Origin: a virus
Direction: 5' to 3' (one strand)
IMG/VR virus record: IMGVR_UViG_3300037843_000181
Location: 1-29,718 of that record
Length of the DNA stretch: 29,718 bases
Under the pieces are notes generated by a model, which had not been told where the DNA came from, made no database searches, and was given only the letters and a program-made list of their open reading frames with translations. Positions 1 to 6,172 of this stretch are shown here, one piece after another; position 1 is the stretch's first letter, and each line of letters begins with the position of its first letter. The position numbers and the translations under genes are program-made.

Positions 1-15
1 GCGCACTGTTAGACT

Positions 16-381
16 TCCCCCGGTCGACGCGCGCAACACTCCCCCGTCACTTTCCACGTGTTACCCTTTGCGGCGAAGAATCAAACCGGCAACCCTACGC
101 GGGAAGGAATAAACACACTCTCACCCTCACACCCTCGGATGCCGGGGGGTGTCCCCCGGCCCGCTCTACTCCCCGCATCCCCCGCGCGGTCACGCACTGC
201 CCTATTACGCGTCCCCCGCTCTCACTCCCCCGCGATACGTCCCCAGTGTCACTCTGTCGCACTTATCCCACCGTCACGCATCGATGTAACGGGCCGTCTT
301 TACTTCCGCCGCGAACACCCCAGCGCTATCAGTGAATCAAGGCGCAATATCAGCGGTCGACGCGCGTCTATTTGTCCCCCG
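16..381. repeat. Seven TCCCCCG heptamers, iteron-like
   Basis: TCCCCCG occurs at 16-22, 40-46, 152-158, 178-184, 212-218, 226-232 and 375-381. It is often next to GTCAC or GCG. The reverse-orientation word CGGGGG recurs to the right of 480. The spacing is irregular (24, 112, 26, 34, 14 and 149 bp between starts), so this is not a classical phased iteron array. It could simply reflect a very C-rich tract. Confidence 0.45.
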
Positions 382-430
382 TGACGGCCCGTAAAGGTCC
401 GGAGTTGTCACGGTATAACCTGCAAATATC

Positions 431-467
431 TAATCCTGTAGGATTAACGCGGCCCTGCCCTGTAGGG
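431..467. promoter_or_regulatory. Twin palindromes, probable operator pair
   Basis: TAATCCTGTAGGATTA (431-446) is a 6-bp perfect inverted repeat around TGTA. CCCTGTAGGG (458-467) repeats the same CCTGTAGG core. Their centres are about 24 bp apart, and they sit where top-strand composition flips from C-rich to G-rich. Paired dyads with a common core are typical of dimeric repressor sites in divergent phage control regions. No protein in the window can be assigned to them. The two small DNA-binding proteins (6678 and 10751) are candidates only by default. Confidence 0.45.
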
Positions 468-470
468 TGC

Positions 471-692
471 TCTCATGGGCCGGGGGATGGGCACAGTTGA
501 CCGTTGCGGGGGTGTGCGGGGGTGCGGGAGTTGTCCGGCCCACGACCATCCGCCGCAGCCATCGACGCCTTTTGCCGTTGCGTTTGGGTTTCTGGCAGGG
601 GTGGAGGCGCAGGATAATTCGTCAAAAATAAAAAATTTGGGAACAGATAAAAAACAGAGAGCGCAGGAATATTAAGCACAGAAATATTTTTC
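471..692. other. G-rich non-coding leader region
   Basis: The top strand is G-rich, with CGGGGGA and CGGGGGT words (481-530), and then turns A/T-rich (615-692) ahead of a promoter. Short open frames exist on both strands, but none has a good ribosome binding site or plausible composition. Two copies of a GCGCAGGA element lie here (607 and 661). Confidence 0.5.
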
Positions 693-722
693 TTGACAGG
701 TTGGAGAGGTTATGAGTACAGT
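693..722 (+). promoter_or_regulatory. Candidate sigma70 promoter for first zinc-ribbon gene
   Basis: TTGACA (693-698) is a perfect -35 box. An 18-nt spacer leads to TACAGT (717-722), which matches four of six -10 positions. Transcription would start near 729, almost on the ATG at 731, so the message could be nearly leaderless. The -10 is weak and lies inside a tandem repeat. Confidence 0.4.
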
Positions 723-743
723 TGCACACTATGAGTACAGTTG
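711..743 (+). repeat. 14-bp direct repeat over a gene start
   Basis: TATGAGTACAGTTG occurs at 711-724 and 730-743, a 19-bp period. Each copy carries an ATG, at 712 and 731, in different frames. The first ATG opens a 10-codon reading frame ending in TGA. The second opens the zinc-ribbon gene. The candidate Shine-Dalgarno GGAGAGG (703-709) is about 2 nt before the first ATG and 21 nt before the second, so the repeat makes the start ambiguous. Confidence 0.7.
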
Positions 744-1030
744 AACGGAAAGCATGGCATTGCGACGAATGCGGGTTTGAGTGGTTGCAGACGGAAGGGG
801 TGGTGCCGGTGCAATGTCCGTCGAGAGGGTGCCGCACGCGGAAGTGGAACCTGCTTAGAACGGCGGAGGAGGAGGCACGGGTAAGGGTTATGGCTGGGAA
901 AGAGGCAGAGAAGGCAGGAAGGGGTAAGAGAGAGCCAGCAATGCATAGTGTAGAGCGTTCTACGGGAAGTGGTTGCGTAGAGTGTGGAGCGCTGATTGGA
1001 CATCAAAAATGGTGCAAGGCGAGAGAATAG
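731..1030 (+). CDS. Small protein with two cysteine clusters (zinc-ribbon-like)
   Basis: The 99-residue product carries C11-x2-C14 with C29-x4-C34, a zinc-ribbon-like pattern, and a second cluster near the C-terminus (C82, C85, C95). The middle is a Lys/Glu/Arg-rich helix. Zinc binding is inferred from cysteine spacing, and no named family is recognised. The ATG at 731 is chosen because it follows a TTGACA promoter whose start would fall almost on it. A TTG at 722, about 12 nt after GGAGAGG, would add three residues and is a real alternative. It is the first gene of the rightward block and the first of several cysteine-cluster proteins, which suggests accessory transcription or takeover functions. 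That role is inference. Confidence 0.65.
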   Translation: MSTVERKAWHCDECGFEWLQTEGVVPVQCPSRGCRTRKWNLLRTAEEEARVRVMAGKEAEKAGRGKREPAMHSVERSTGSGCVECGALIGHQKWCKARE

Positions 1031-1048
1031 GCGCGTCTAAGTAAAAAA

Positions 1049-1119
1049 GCGCAGAATTATATTGACAAAGGGAAGGTAGTGGGATATAAGGGAATACGGT
1101 GCTAGAGGGCGCAGAATAA
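1049..1119 (+). repeat. GCGCAGAAT elements flanking a promoter
   Basis: GCGCAGAATTAT starts at 1049 and GCGCAGAATAAT at 1109, so they bracket the promoter at 1062-1090. Related copies are GCGCAGGATAA at 607, GCGCAGGAATA at 661 and GCGCAGGATAA at 17867. The 13-mer AGGCGCAGGATAA is identical at 605-617 and 17865-17877. All five sit in non-coding DNA near promoters, which suggests a regulator-binding site. The last copy lies upstream of the head-region promoter. Confidence 0.5.
1062..1090 (+). promoter_or_regulatory. Strong sigma70-type promoter
   Basis: TTGACA (1062-1067), a 17-nt spacer and TATAAG (1085-1090) form a near-consensus promoter. The start would fall near 1097, about 24 nt before the ATG at 1121. 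It probably drives the long early block, because most genes down to about 6606 are closely spaced or overlapping. Confidence 0.75.
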
Positions 1120-1120
1120 T

Positions 1121-2179
1121 ATGGCAGATGAGGATAAGGATCGGCTGGTTAACATAAATCTACGGAAGACGCCGCTATGGCTGAGGCAAAAGTTGAAGAT
1201 AATGGCGGCGGGATATGGAATGGGATTGGAGGAATTTTGCGTACAAACGCTTAAGATGGAGGCAAGTAAGTGGAAACCGGGTGGCGCGGGCGGGGAAGCG
1301 TTGGGTGGTGGAAATTCCATACCTGCTATGTTGAAGGCCGTGGGAGCGCCGGAGGCGGTGAAGCAAACGCTTGTGGCTCACTGCATCCACTCGACGCCTG
1401 TCGGAGAGATTTGCACAAAATGCGAGGAGCATTGGCGGCAAAGCCGGGAATACATGAGCGAGGTTTGCGCTAAATGCCACAAAATAAGGGCAGAACACAC
1501 ATGGCACAACGGTAAATATCAGTGCGTGGGGAATGTGAACGAGGCATTTGAGCCGGACCCGGCCAAGGTTGTGGATTTCTTCGAGGTAGCGCCGGACTTG
1601 GCCGCGCATCTGGCGGCAGGGCACCATAAACGGCATCACGGGAGGCGCGATCATGGAAACATCGGAGTTGACGCAGCGCGGGCAGGAAATGCTGAAACGA
1701 TTGATGGCGTCGGATGTAGCAGCGCTGGTGGAAGTTCAGGCGGAGATTCAGCGGGTGGGGTGGAACCAGGCGATCAAAGCGGCGGCGAAAGCAGCACAAG
1801 CAAGTTGGATGGAGGGACAGTCGCCAAGGCAGACAGCGCATATAGCCAAGGTGATTCTGGAACTTCTCAGACCCCCATCAAAGAAATCGTCTTGAAGGCG
1901 CGGTCGGTCGGCATTTCTGTAGCCACTGGCAAAAATTGGCCGGTCGGCGAATCTCGAAGCGCATTTTACGTTGAAACTCCCAAAGGTCCCGGCGCACACG
2001 ATGACCGCACTCTGGCAGCAGCCGTCGCCGCCCATTCCCACGTCCTCAGTTCCGCCGATCCCACCCCGCGTGTGGTCGACACGGCACCAGTCCTATGCCA
2101 GCACTGCAAGAAGCCGCTCGAAAGGCGCAGCCCGGTCAGTCTGCACTGCAAGCATTGCGGGAGGAGTTTTCCGGGATGA
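1121..2179 (+). CDS. RHH-like N-terminus with two zinc clusters, long frame
   Basis: The 352-residue frame appears to be a composite. Residues 9-45 fit a ribbon-helix-helix pattern: a short strand VNINLRK and then two helices. Residues 98-119 carry C-x2-C pairs (C98/C101, C116/C119). The C-terminus has another ribbon (C326/C329, C343/C346). Between about 178 and 258 the product is a Gly/Ser linker-like stretch that exactly overlaps a well-formed gene in another frame (1653-1895). Codon third positions also shift from G-rich before about 1890 to C-rich after it. The 3' part could therefore be a separate gene starting at TTG 1892. The ATG at 1121 has only GAGGG 11 nt upstream but a strong promoter. 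Function is unknown; DNA binding is inferred. Confidence 0.6.
   Translation: MADEDKDRLVNINLRKTPLWLRQKLKIMAAGYGMGLEEFCVQTLKMEASKWKPGGAGGEALGGGNSIPAMLKAVGAPEAVKQTLVAHCIHSTPVGEICTKCEEHWRQSREYMSEVCAKCHKIRAEHTWHNGKYQCVGNVNEAFEPDPAKVVDFFEVAPDLAAHLAAGHHKRHHGRRDHGNIGVDAARAGNAETIDGVGCSSAGGSSGGDSAGGVEPGDQSGGESSTSKLDGGTVAKADSAYSQGDSGTSQTPIKEIVLKARSVGISVATGKNWPVGESRSAFYVETPKGPGAHDDRTLAAAVAAHSHVLSSADPTPRVVDTAPVLCQHCKKPLERRSPVSLHCKHCGRSFPG
1653..1895 (+). CDS. Nested helical protein in a second frame
   Basis: This 80-residue product lies entirely inside the longer frame 1121-2179. GGGAGG (1640-1645) sits 7 nt before the ATG, a better ribosome site than that of the enclosing gene. The product is a normal-looking amphipathic helical protein, with heptad-like Leu/Val/Ile spacing through residues 15-45 and alanine-rich helices. 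Its third-position G preference matches its left neighbour. Its TGA overlaps a TTG in the outer frame (TTGA at 1892-1895), which could allow reinitiation. Family is unknown. Either the DNA is truly dual-coding, or two flanking genes were joined into one frame by chance. Confidence 0.65.
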   Translation: METSELTQRGQEMLKRLMASDVAALVEVQAEIQRVGWNQAIKAAAKAAQASWMEGQSPRQTAHIAKVILELLRPPSKKSS

Positions 2180-2466
2180 GTATCGAAGAGAATCGCGCAC
2201 GATACGAGGGCACCGGACTACAGCGGCTTATGGAAGCGTCCGAGCACACCATCTGCCCGCGCTGCTACTGCTGCGACGAAGTGACCGAGAGCGCACCATG
2301 TCCCTACTGTGGAGGATTCGTCGATTACGACGACGAGTGGGACGATAGCGATTGCTCGGAGTGCCACGGCGAAGGCACGATCTACTTCAGGATGTGCATA
2401 GGTCGCTGCGATCAGGATGGGAACCATAAGAGCGCGAGCGACGAGTGCGTTAAGGTGAGGACTTAA
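2176..2466 (+). CDS. Cysteine-rich DnaJ-type zinc-ribbon protein
   Basis: The 96-residue product has ten cysteines: C27/C30, C32/C33, C42/C45, C60/C63 and C74/C78. C60-S-E-C-H-G-E-G is the CxxCxGxG zinc-finger signature of DnaJ-like proteins. No J domain is present, so it is a stand-alone zinc module rather than a DnaJ. The start ATG overlaps the upstream stop as ATGA. An earlier in-frame ATG at 2095 lies inside the upstream gene and is less likely. The first 14 residues closely resemble the N-terminus of the sigma-like protein at 3581 (MSI, N, A, YEGT conserved). Role unknown; protein-protein or nucleic-acid binding is likely. Confidence 0.75.
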   Translation: MSIEENRARYEGTGLQRLMEASEHTICPRCYCCDEVTESAPCPYCGGFVDYDDEWDDSDCSECHGEGTIYFRMCIGRCDQDGNHKSASDECVKVRT

Positions 2467-2699
2467 TGAGCGAAGCGGTTGACCACCCTGAACATTACGG
2501 CGGTGCCGATAATCCCTATGAGGCGATCAAGGTAATCGAGGCGTGGGGACTTGGGTTCTGCCTTGGCAACACCGTTAAGTACATCAGTCGCGCCGGGAAG
2601 AAAGACGACACAGACACGCTCACCGATCTCAAGAAAGCCCGTTGGTATCTGGACCGGGAAATCCAAAACAAGGAGGGAAAACAAAATGGAGTTCGTTAA
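2466..2699 (+). CDS. DUF3310 phage protein (SaV-like)
   Basis: The 77-residue product matches the DUF3310 pattern common in phages. It has an N-terminal DHPEHYGG motif, then YEAIKVIEAWGL, then GNTVKYISRAGKKD, and a final DLKKARWYLDREI helix. Phage annotations often call this a nucleotide kinase, but the family's activity is not settled. The start overlaps the preceding stop (TAATG). The end overlaps the thymidylate synthase start by 14 nt. Position next to thyX is consistent with a role in nucleotide metabolism. Confidence 0.85.
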   Translation: MSEAVDHPEHYGGADNPYEAIKVIEAWGLGFCLGNTVKYISRAGKKDDTDTLTDLKKARWYLDREIQNKEGKQNGVR

Positions 2700-3477
2700 A
2701 CCGAAAGTTTTTCACGTTGCACAGACACGAATTATCGAGAGCGGGATGCAGGGCTACTTTGATGCCTTGGGAATCCCAGACTGGGTAACCGACGCGCCAA
2801 CTGATGCAGAGCGATTAGTAGAAGTCATGGGCCGGGGATGCTATCGCTCATTCCAAGCAGGGATGAATAAGAACGTGACGAAGATTCGTGAAGGTAACGC
2901 CGTTTACATAGGCAATATCCTGAACACAAAGCATGGTTCTGTGATTGAATGTGCAACTGACAGTTACATCTTCCTAGACGCCTCTCGTGTGCTGACCCAT
3001 GAACTTGTTCGCAATCGCGTCGGCAATTCCTTTTCGCAGGAGAGTCTCCGCTATGTGCGCCTAGACGCTTTGAAGGGATATTTCCCGCGAGTGTTCGAAG
3101 AGCATCCGAAGAAAGATCAACTGATGGCTTTCTTTAAGGCTACGTTTGAGTTGCTAGAGGGCGCGCAGGTTCAACTGGCGCAGATTCTCGAACTGGACGC
3201 GATTAAGGAATTCGACACTAAGAAGAGACTCACCTCTGCGATGCGACGGCTGGCTCCGATTGGTCTTGCTACGATGATCGGCTACACTGGCAACCACCGC
3301 TCGATTCGTTGGGCAATCGAACAACGCACCGACAAGGTGGCCGAAGAAGAGATTCGGTTGGTATTTGGAGAAGTAGCTGAGGAGCAGCGACGCTGCTATC
3401 CAAATCTTTATCAGGATATGACCGGAGAGATGGTGGACGGATTTATGAAGTATTCGTTCGTCAACTCTAAAATTTAG
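2686..3477 (+). CDS. thyX: FAD-dependent thymidylate synthase ThyX
   Basis: ThyX makes dTMP from dUMP using FAD, NADPH and methylene-tetrahydrofolate. The 263-residue product shows the family core: HGSVIE (83-88), THELVRNR (104-111) and S120-L-R-Y. The family's usual RHR signature reads R109-N110-R111. There are eight rather than seven residues before the conserved serine, and the usual Glu-His after HxSV reads E88-C89. The QESLRYVRL stretch suggests a divergent ThyX subfamily rather than decay, because the frame is intact and full length. AGGAGGG (2671-2677) lies 8 nt before ATG 2686. An in-frame upstream start at 2551 falls inside the DUF3310 gene and is rejected. Confidence 0.88.
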   Translation: MEFVKPKVFHVAQTRIIESGMQGYFDALGIPDWVTDAPTDAERLVEVMGRGCYRSFQAGMNKNVTKIREGNAVYIGNILNTKHGSVIECATDSYIFLDASRVLTHELVRNRVGNSFSQESLRYVRLDALKGYFPRVFEEHPKKDQLMAFFKATFELLEGAQVQLAQILELDAIKEFDTKKRLTSAMRRLAPIGLATMIGYTGNHRSIRWAIEQRTDKVAEEEIRLVFGEVAEEQRRCYPNLYQDMTGEMVDGFMKYSFVNSKI

Positions 3478-3488
3478 ATAGGAGAGGC

Positions 3489-3584
3489 ATGACGTACTTA
3501 TTGGCCGTTGGTTTGATGGCTAGCGGAGTACTCCTGTGGCTGCTTGATTTGGCTTATACGGCAGGCAAGGATAGGGCGCAATGA
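3489..3584 (+). CDS. 31-residue single-span membrane peptide
   Basis: A short frame encodes an N-terminal hydrophobic run rich in Leu, Val, Gly and Trp, then LAYTAGKDRAQ, consistent with one membrane span and a short charged tail. AGGAG lies just upstream (4 nt spacing). The TGA overlaps the next start as ATGA, so translation is probably coupled to the sigma-like gene. No family assigned. Confidence 0.55.
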   Translation: MTYLLAVGLMASGVLLWLLDLAYTAGKDRAQ

Positions 3585-4387
3585 GCATAGACTCGAATCA
3601 CGCGCAGTACGAAGGTACGGCACGCCGTGATCTTCTGGTGCAATCCCGTTTTCGCAACCTGATTTTATGGGAAGCGATGGCTGGACGTAACAGCGCCGAG
3701 GTCTGCCGCGAGATTAAGATAAACCAAGCGGTATTTGGTAAATTGCTTAATTTAAGAATAAGCCCATTTAAGAAATACTGCACAACAGAGGAAAGAACCT
3801 ACACGCGAGCCGCGCTGGCCATAGCGAAGCATTTTAAAATTTTGCCGGAAGATATGTTTCCAGAAAGTCTCTACTCGCTTGAACTTCCTGACAAAGTAGA
3901 ACGCAGCTACGCTAGTGTAGAACTTCTTCCCCTTCTGGCAGCAGCACGGATGCCAACCCTGCTTAGTTCCCCGGAAGAGGAGACTGAGAAAATTGAACTA
4001 AAGTCCGTACTGGAAGAACTTCTTCATACCGTAACACCAAGAGAGGAGCGTATTATACGAATGCGTTTTGGTTTGGAGGATGGCGAAGAACATACGCTTA
4101 ATGATGTCGCTAGCGTTTTTAATCTTACAACAGAGAGAATTCGCCAGATCGAAACTAGGGCGCTGCGCAAGCTGCGCCACCCAAGCCGCTCGGAGAAACT
4201 GACGCATCACTATTACGGAGCTGAAGAATTTTGCCCGTTCTGTAAAGAACGCCTTATGGATGGACAATGTAAAAACATTTTATGTCCCTCAAGGATGGCA
4301 AAACAACTAGCAGAGGAGGCTAAGAAAAAGCACGAGGCCGAGATTCAGAAACTGAAACTCGCGCACCAGCACGGGGAGGCGGCATGA
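3581..4387 (+). CDS. Sigma-70 region 4 protein with HTH and zinc ribbon
   Basis: Residues 140-205 of 268 are a good sigma-70 region 4: TPREERIIRMRFGL, then HTLNDVASVFNLTTERIRQIE and RALRKLRHP, the helix-turn-helix that contacts the -35 element and the RNA polymerase beta flap. There is no region 2, so it should not melt a -10 element as a complete sigma factor does. Residues 25-100 look like a small helical DNA-binding domain. The C-terminus adds a C218/C221/C230/C235 ribbon and a Lys/Glu helix. It may act as a transcription adaptor that redirects host polymerase (inference). The start overlaps the upstream stop (ATGA). Residues 1-14 resemble the N-terminus of the 2176 product. Confidence 0.8.
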   Translation: MSIDSNHAQYEGTARRDLLVQSRFRNLILWEAMAGRNSAEVCREIKINQAVFGKLLNLRISPFKKYCTTEERTYTRAALAIAKHFKILPEDMFPESLYSLELPDKVERSYASVELLPLLAAARMPTLLSSPEEETEKIELKSVLEELLHTVTPREERIIRMRFGLEDGEEHTLNDVASVFNLTTERIRQIETRALRKLRHPSRSEKLTHHYYGAEEFCPFCKERLMDGQCKNILCPSRMAKQLAEEAKKKHEAEIQKLKLAHQHGEAA

Positions 4388-4587
4388 AACTACAATTGAC
4401 AATCTTTTACCTTATACTCCTAAGCACCCCTGTTCTCTTGGTTATCGGCTGGTGGAGCAGGATGGAGCTAGAGAAGTATCTTAGCCGCCCGACCAATGTT
4501 GAGGATCACCGCGAATATTTAGAGCGATGCATCAGGGCCTTCATCGCTCTTTGCAGGGCGATTGAGAAAGCGAAGGAGAAACGGTGA
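4384..4587 (+). CDS. Small N-terminally anchored membrane protein
   Basis: The 67-residue product has one strong transmembrane segment at about 4-23 (LTIFYLILLSTPVLLVIGWW), then a charged helical cytoplasmic-type tail ending in KAKEKR. GGGGAGG lies 4 nt upstream of the ATG, which overlaps the previous TGA. No family is recognised. A coiled-coil or lysis-associated role cannot be judged. Confidence 0.65.
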   Translation: MKLQLTIFYLILLSTPVLLVIGWWSRMELEKYLSRPTNVEDHREYLERCIRAFIALCRAIEKAKEKR

Positions 4588-4739
4588 AGGTAAAAGGCAT
4601 AACACATAAAGAGTCTCGTCTCCGCCGCAAACTAAAAAGGCTCGACGCTAAATTAGACCGTCTCGAATTGAAGGCGATGCGAATATGGGAGAAACTGGGG
4701 TGCAGGGGCCACCGGAAGCCGGTGCGGCGGGAACACTGA
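4584..4739 (+). CDS. Highly basic 51-residue protein, GTG start
   Basis: The GTG overlaps the preceding TGA as GTGA, with AAGGAG 5 nt upstream. The product is very rich in Lys and Arg, with helical repeats such as RLRRKLKRLDAKLDRLELKA, and ends in HRKPVRREH. Its charge suggests nucleic-acid or membrane-surface binding. It was chosen over the ATG at 4685 in another frame, which reads through the same DNA without a comparable ribosome site. Confidence 0.55.
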   Translation: MKVKGITHKESRLRRKLKRLDAKLDRLELKAMRIWEKLGCRGHRKPVRREH

Positions 4740-4750
4740 GGAGAAATAAT

Positions 4751-4954
4751 ATGGCGATGCGTGCAACTGGTTTTGCTTTCTGTGAGGAATGCGGGGTCGT
4801 CTTTTCTAGGACGGAAAACGATCCACTAGGAACCGTTCGGCACCCAACAGCAGACCAATGGCCGGGTATGAACAGCCAATTGAATGAGTTGTACAGAAAA
4901 TGCCCAAACGCGGGCAAGTTATTCAAACATCCCTTAATGGAGGAAGTCAAATGA
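4751..4954 (+). CDS. Small CxxC protein
   Basis: The 67-residue product has C11-x2-C14 near the N-terminus and a single C51, half of a typical zinc ribbon. TGAGGAG sits about 7 nt before ATG 4751. A longer in-frame start at 4685 would overlap the basic gene upstream and is less supported. The stop overlaps a tiny downstream frame as ATGA. Function unknown. Confidence 0.6.
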   Translation: MAMRATGFAFCEECGVVFSRTENDPLGTVRHPTADQWPGMNSQLNELYRKCPNAGKLFKHPLMEEVK

Positions 4955-4992
4955 ACGAATATCTGGATGCGGCGAGCAGAACGCCGCCATAA
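4951..4992 (+). CDS. 13-codon coupled micro-frame
   Basis: An ATG overlapping the previous stop opens MNEYLDAASRTPP and then stops, 12 nt before the next gene. AGGA lies upstream. It may be a coupling peptide that keeps ribosomes engaged across the gap, or mere chance. Confidence 0.2.
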   Translation: MNEYLDAASRTPP

Positions 4993-5004
4993 AGGAGAAT
5001 AATA

Positions 5005-5241
5005 ATGATCTCAGATGGTCAAGAAAAAGCGCTGAAACAAATTCTCTTGAATTACGCCAACGACGATAACGCTTCCACCTTCGAGGCAATTAAGGCTATT
5101 ACGGCTGTTCTTGGTTGCGATGGCGGAGAAACCCTCCGCGACCGGTTTGCGATGGCGGCGCTGTTGGTCGAAAAATGGGCAGACGAAATCGAGGCGGCAT
5201 TGAAACGTAAGGATTCACAAATTACAAAGGGGAAGCAATGA
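5005..5241 (+). CDS. Hypothetical helical protein, 78 aa
   Basis: AAGGAG precedes the ATG by 7 nt. The product is acidic and helical (QEKALKQILLNYANDDNASTF, then an alanine-rich helix with MAALLVEKWADEIEAALKRK). No catalytic motif is seen. The stop overlaps the next start as ATGA. Unknown function. Confidence 0.65.
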   Translation: MISDGQEKALKQILLNYANDDNASTFEAIKAITAVLGCDGGETLRDRFAMAALLVEKWADEIEAALKRKDSQITKGKQ

Positions 5242-5456
5242 AGATTGAACACGGCATACCGATACCACCCGAAAAAGCAGTCCCACTGGAGGTTACGTTT
5301 CCTGAACTGCTCGTACTTGAAGTTGGGGATTCGTTTGTGATTCCAAATCGAAAATTTCCTACCTATACAGAGTTTGCATTGTGGGGTGCGAAGCACGGGC
5401 AGCACCATGAAATCCGCCAGATCGAAGGGGATTTCAGAGTTTGGAGGACGCTATGA
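5238..5456 (+). CDS. Hypothetical phage protein, 72 aa
   Basis: The product starts MKIEHGIPIPP and has a central beta-rich LEVGDSFVIP motif, then WGAKHGQHHEIRQIEGDFRVWRTL. This resembles small phage proteins of unknown function that share the GDSF/V and final R-x-WR pattern. That recognition is from memory of the family style and is not firm. It is coupled on both sides by ATGA overlaps. Confidence 0.65.
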   Translation: MKIEHGIPIPPEKAVPLEVTFPELLVLEVGDSFVIPNRKFPTYTEFALWGAKHGQHHEIRQIEGDFRVWRTL

Positions 5457-6172
5457 AAGGATCAGGAACCATGAACGATGAACTTAGAATCAGGGACCGC
5501 AAGCCGATCCGTTGTTGTGAACGTGATGACGACGGCGACGGCAATTGCCCGATCCATTCAGCGCCGGGAGTATTCAGGAACCCGGCATTTAATCGTGGCA
5601 AGGCGGATGTGCTGGTGCCAGTGGAGATGATGACCGCTTTTGCAAACGCGATGCAATCGCGGTTCGGAAGTGTTCCCGGTGGATGCGCTGTTGGCGTCGC
5701 CGCCGTTCTGTGCTGGCAGCGGGATAACAGCCGTGCGCCAAATGACCGGGAGTTTGGCGAAATGATTAAGATTTGCCATGATGCTGATCCTCATAAATGG
5801 GAGGCTATGCGCGAGTGGGACCGCGCCATTATTCTGTGCAGTGAATGGATGCGTCATGCTTACGAAGCGCCACCAAAGCCGGAGCCTCACGCCTACGCCG
5901 CACCACCGTTCATTAGGGATGCTGGTCTGCTGGCCGGTGAAGGGCTGTTCTCATCGAGAGGTAAACCTGTCGCTATCTGGAACGGCGATGGCCTGATTCC
6001 ATGGCCGCGAGGCAAAGCGGAGCCAGAAGTGCCAGCGGAAATCAAGGACCTGCTCTACACAAACGCCTACCCCTGCGAAATTTCAGCCGAACAAGCTGAT
6101 GTTAATATGGAAGCCGCTAACCAAAGAATACTCGAAGCCTACCGTCGCGGCCTAAAAGAAGGTGAGAAATGA
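5453..6172 (+). CDS. Hypothetical protein sharing C-terminal motif with next gene
   Basis: The 239-residue product starts at ATG 5453, with GGAGG 5 nt upstream and the stop of the previous gene overlapped. The N-terminus has CC-x9-C near an Asp/Gly-rich loop (residues 21-32). The C-terminus reads EPEVPAEIKDL and then ANQRILEAYRRGLKEGEK, which closely matches the C-terminus of the 6169 product. The middle sections differ, although both contain LxWQR near the start of a helical domain (AVLCWQRDNSRAPN here). No enzyme motif is recognised. Confidence 0.7.
   Translation: MKGSGTMNDELRIRDRKPIRCCERDDDGDGNCPIHSAPGVFRNPAFNRGKADVLVPVEMMTAFANAMQSRFGSVPGGCAVGVAAVLCWQRDNSRAPNDREFGEMIKICHDADPHKWEAMREWDRAIILCSEWMRHAYEAPPKPEPHAYAAPPFIRDAGLLAGEGLFSSRGKPVAIWNGDGLIPWPRGKAEPEVPAEIKDLLYTNAYPCEISAEQADVNMEAANQRILEAYRRGLKEGEK

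Larger units (their letters stand above)
1..470. other. C-rich non-coding region at left edge
   Basis: No convincing gene is seen here. The one open frame on the + strand (58-384) has no Shine-Dalgarno site and an implausible Pro/Arg/Ser-rich product. The top strand is strongly C-rich, which reverses to G-rich just after position 470. The stretch holds seven TCCCCCG heptamers, two copies of CGGTCGACGCGCG (21-33 and 354-366), and a 10-bp inverted repeat, ACGGGCCGTC (289-298) against GACGGCCCGT (383-392). On the minus strand a frame runs open from a GTG at 58 to the left edge (19 codons), with AAAGGG upstream. It could be the start of a leftward gene, but that is weak. An origin, packaging site or divergent control region is plausible and unproven. 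Confidence 0.55.

Noticed and set aside
1-58. Minus-strand frame open from a GTG to the left edge
   Set aside because: Only 19 codons are visible and the start is weak; noted as possible but not listed as a gene.
58-384. 108-codon open frame on the + strand
   Set aside because: It lies in C-rich DNA that keeps frames open by composition, has no ribosome site and gives an implausible Pro/Arg/Ser product.
2551-2685. Upstream extension of ThyX
   Set aside because: It overlaps the DUF3310 gene in another frame, while AGGAGGG supports ATG 2686.
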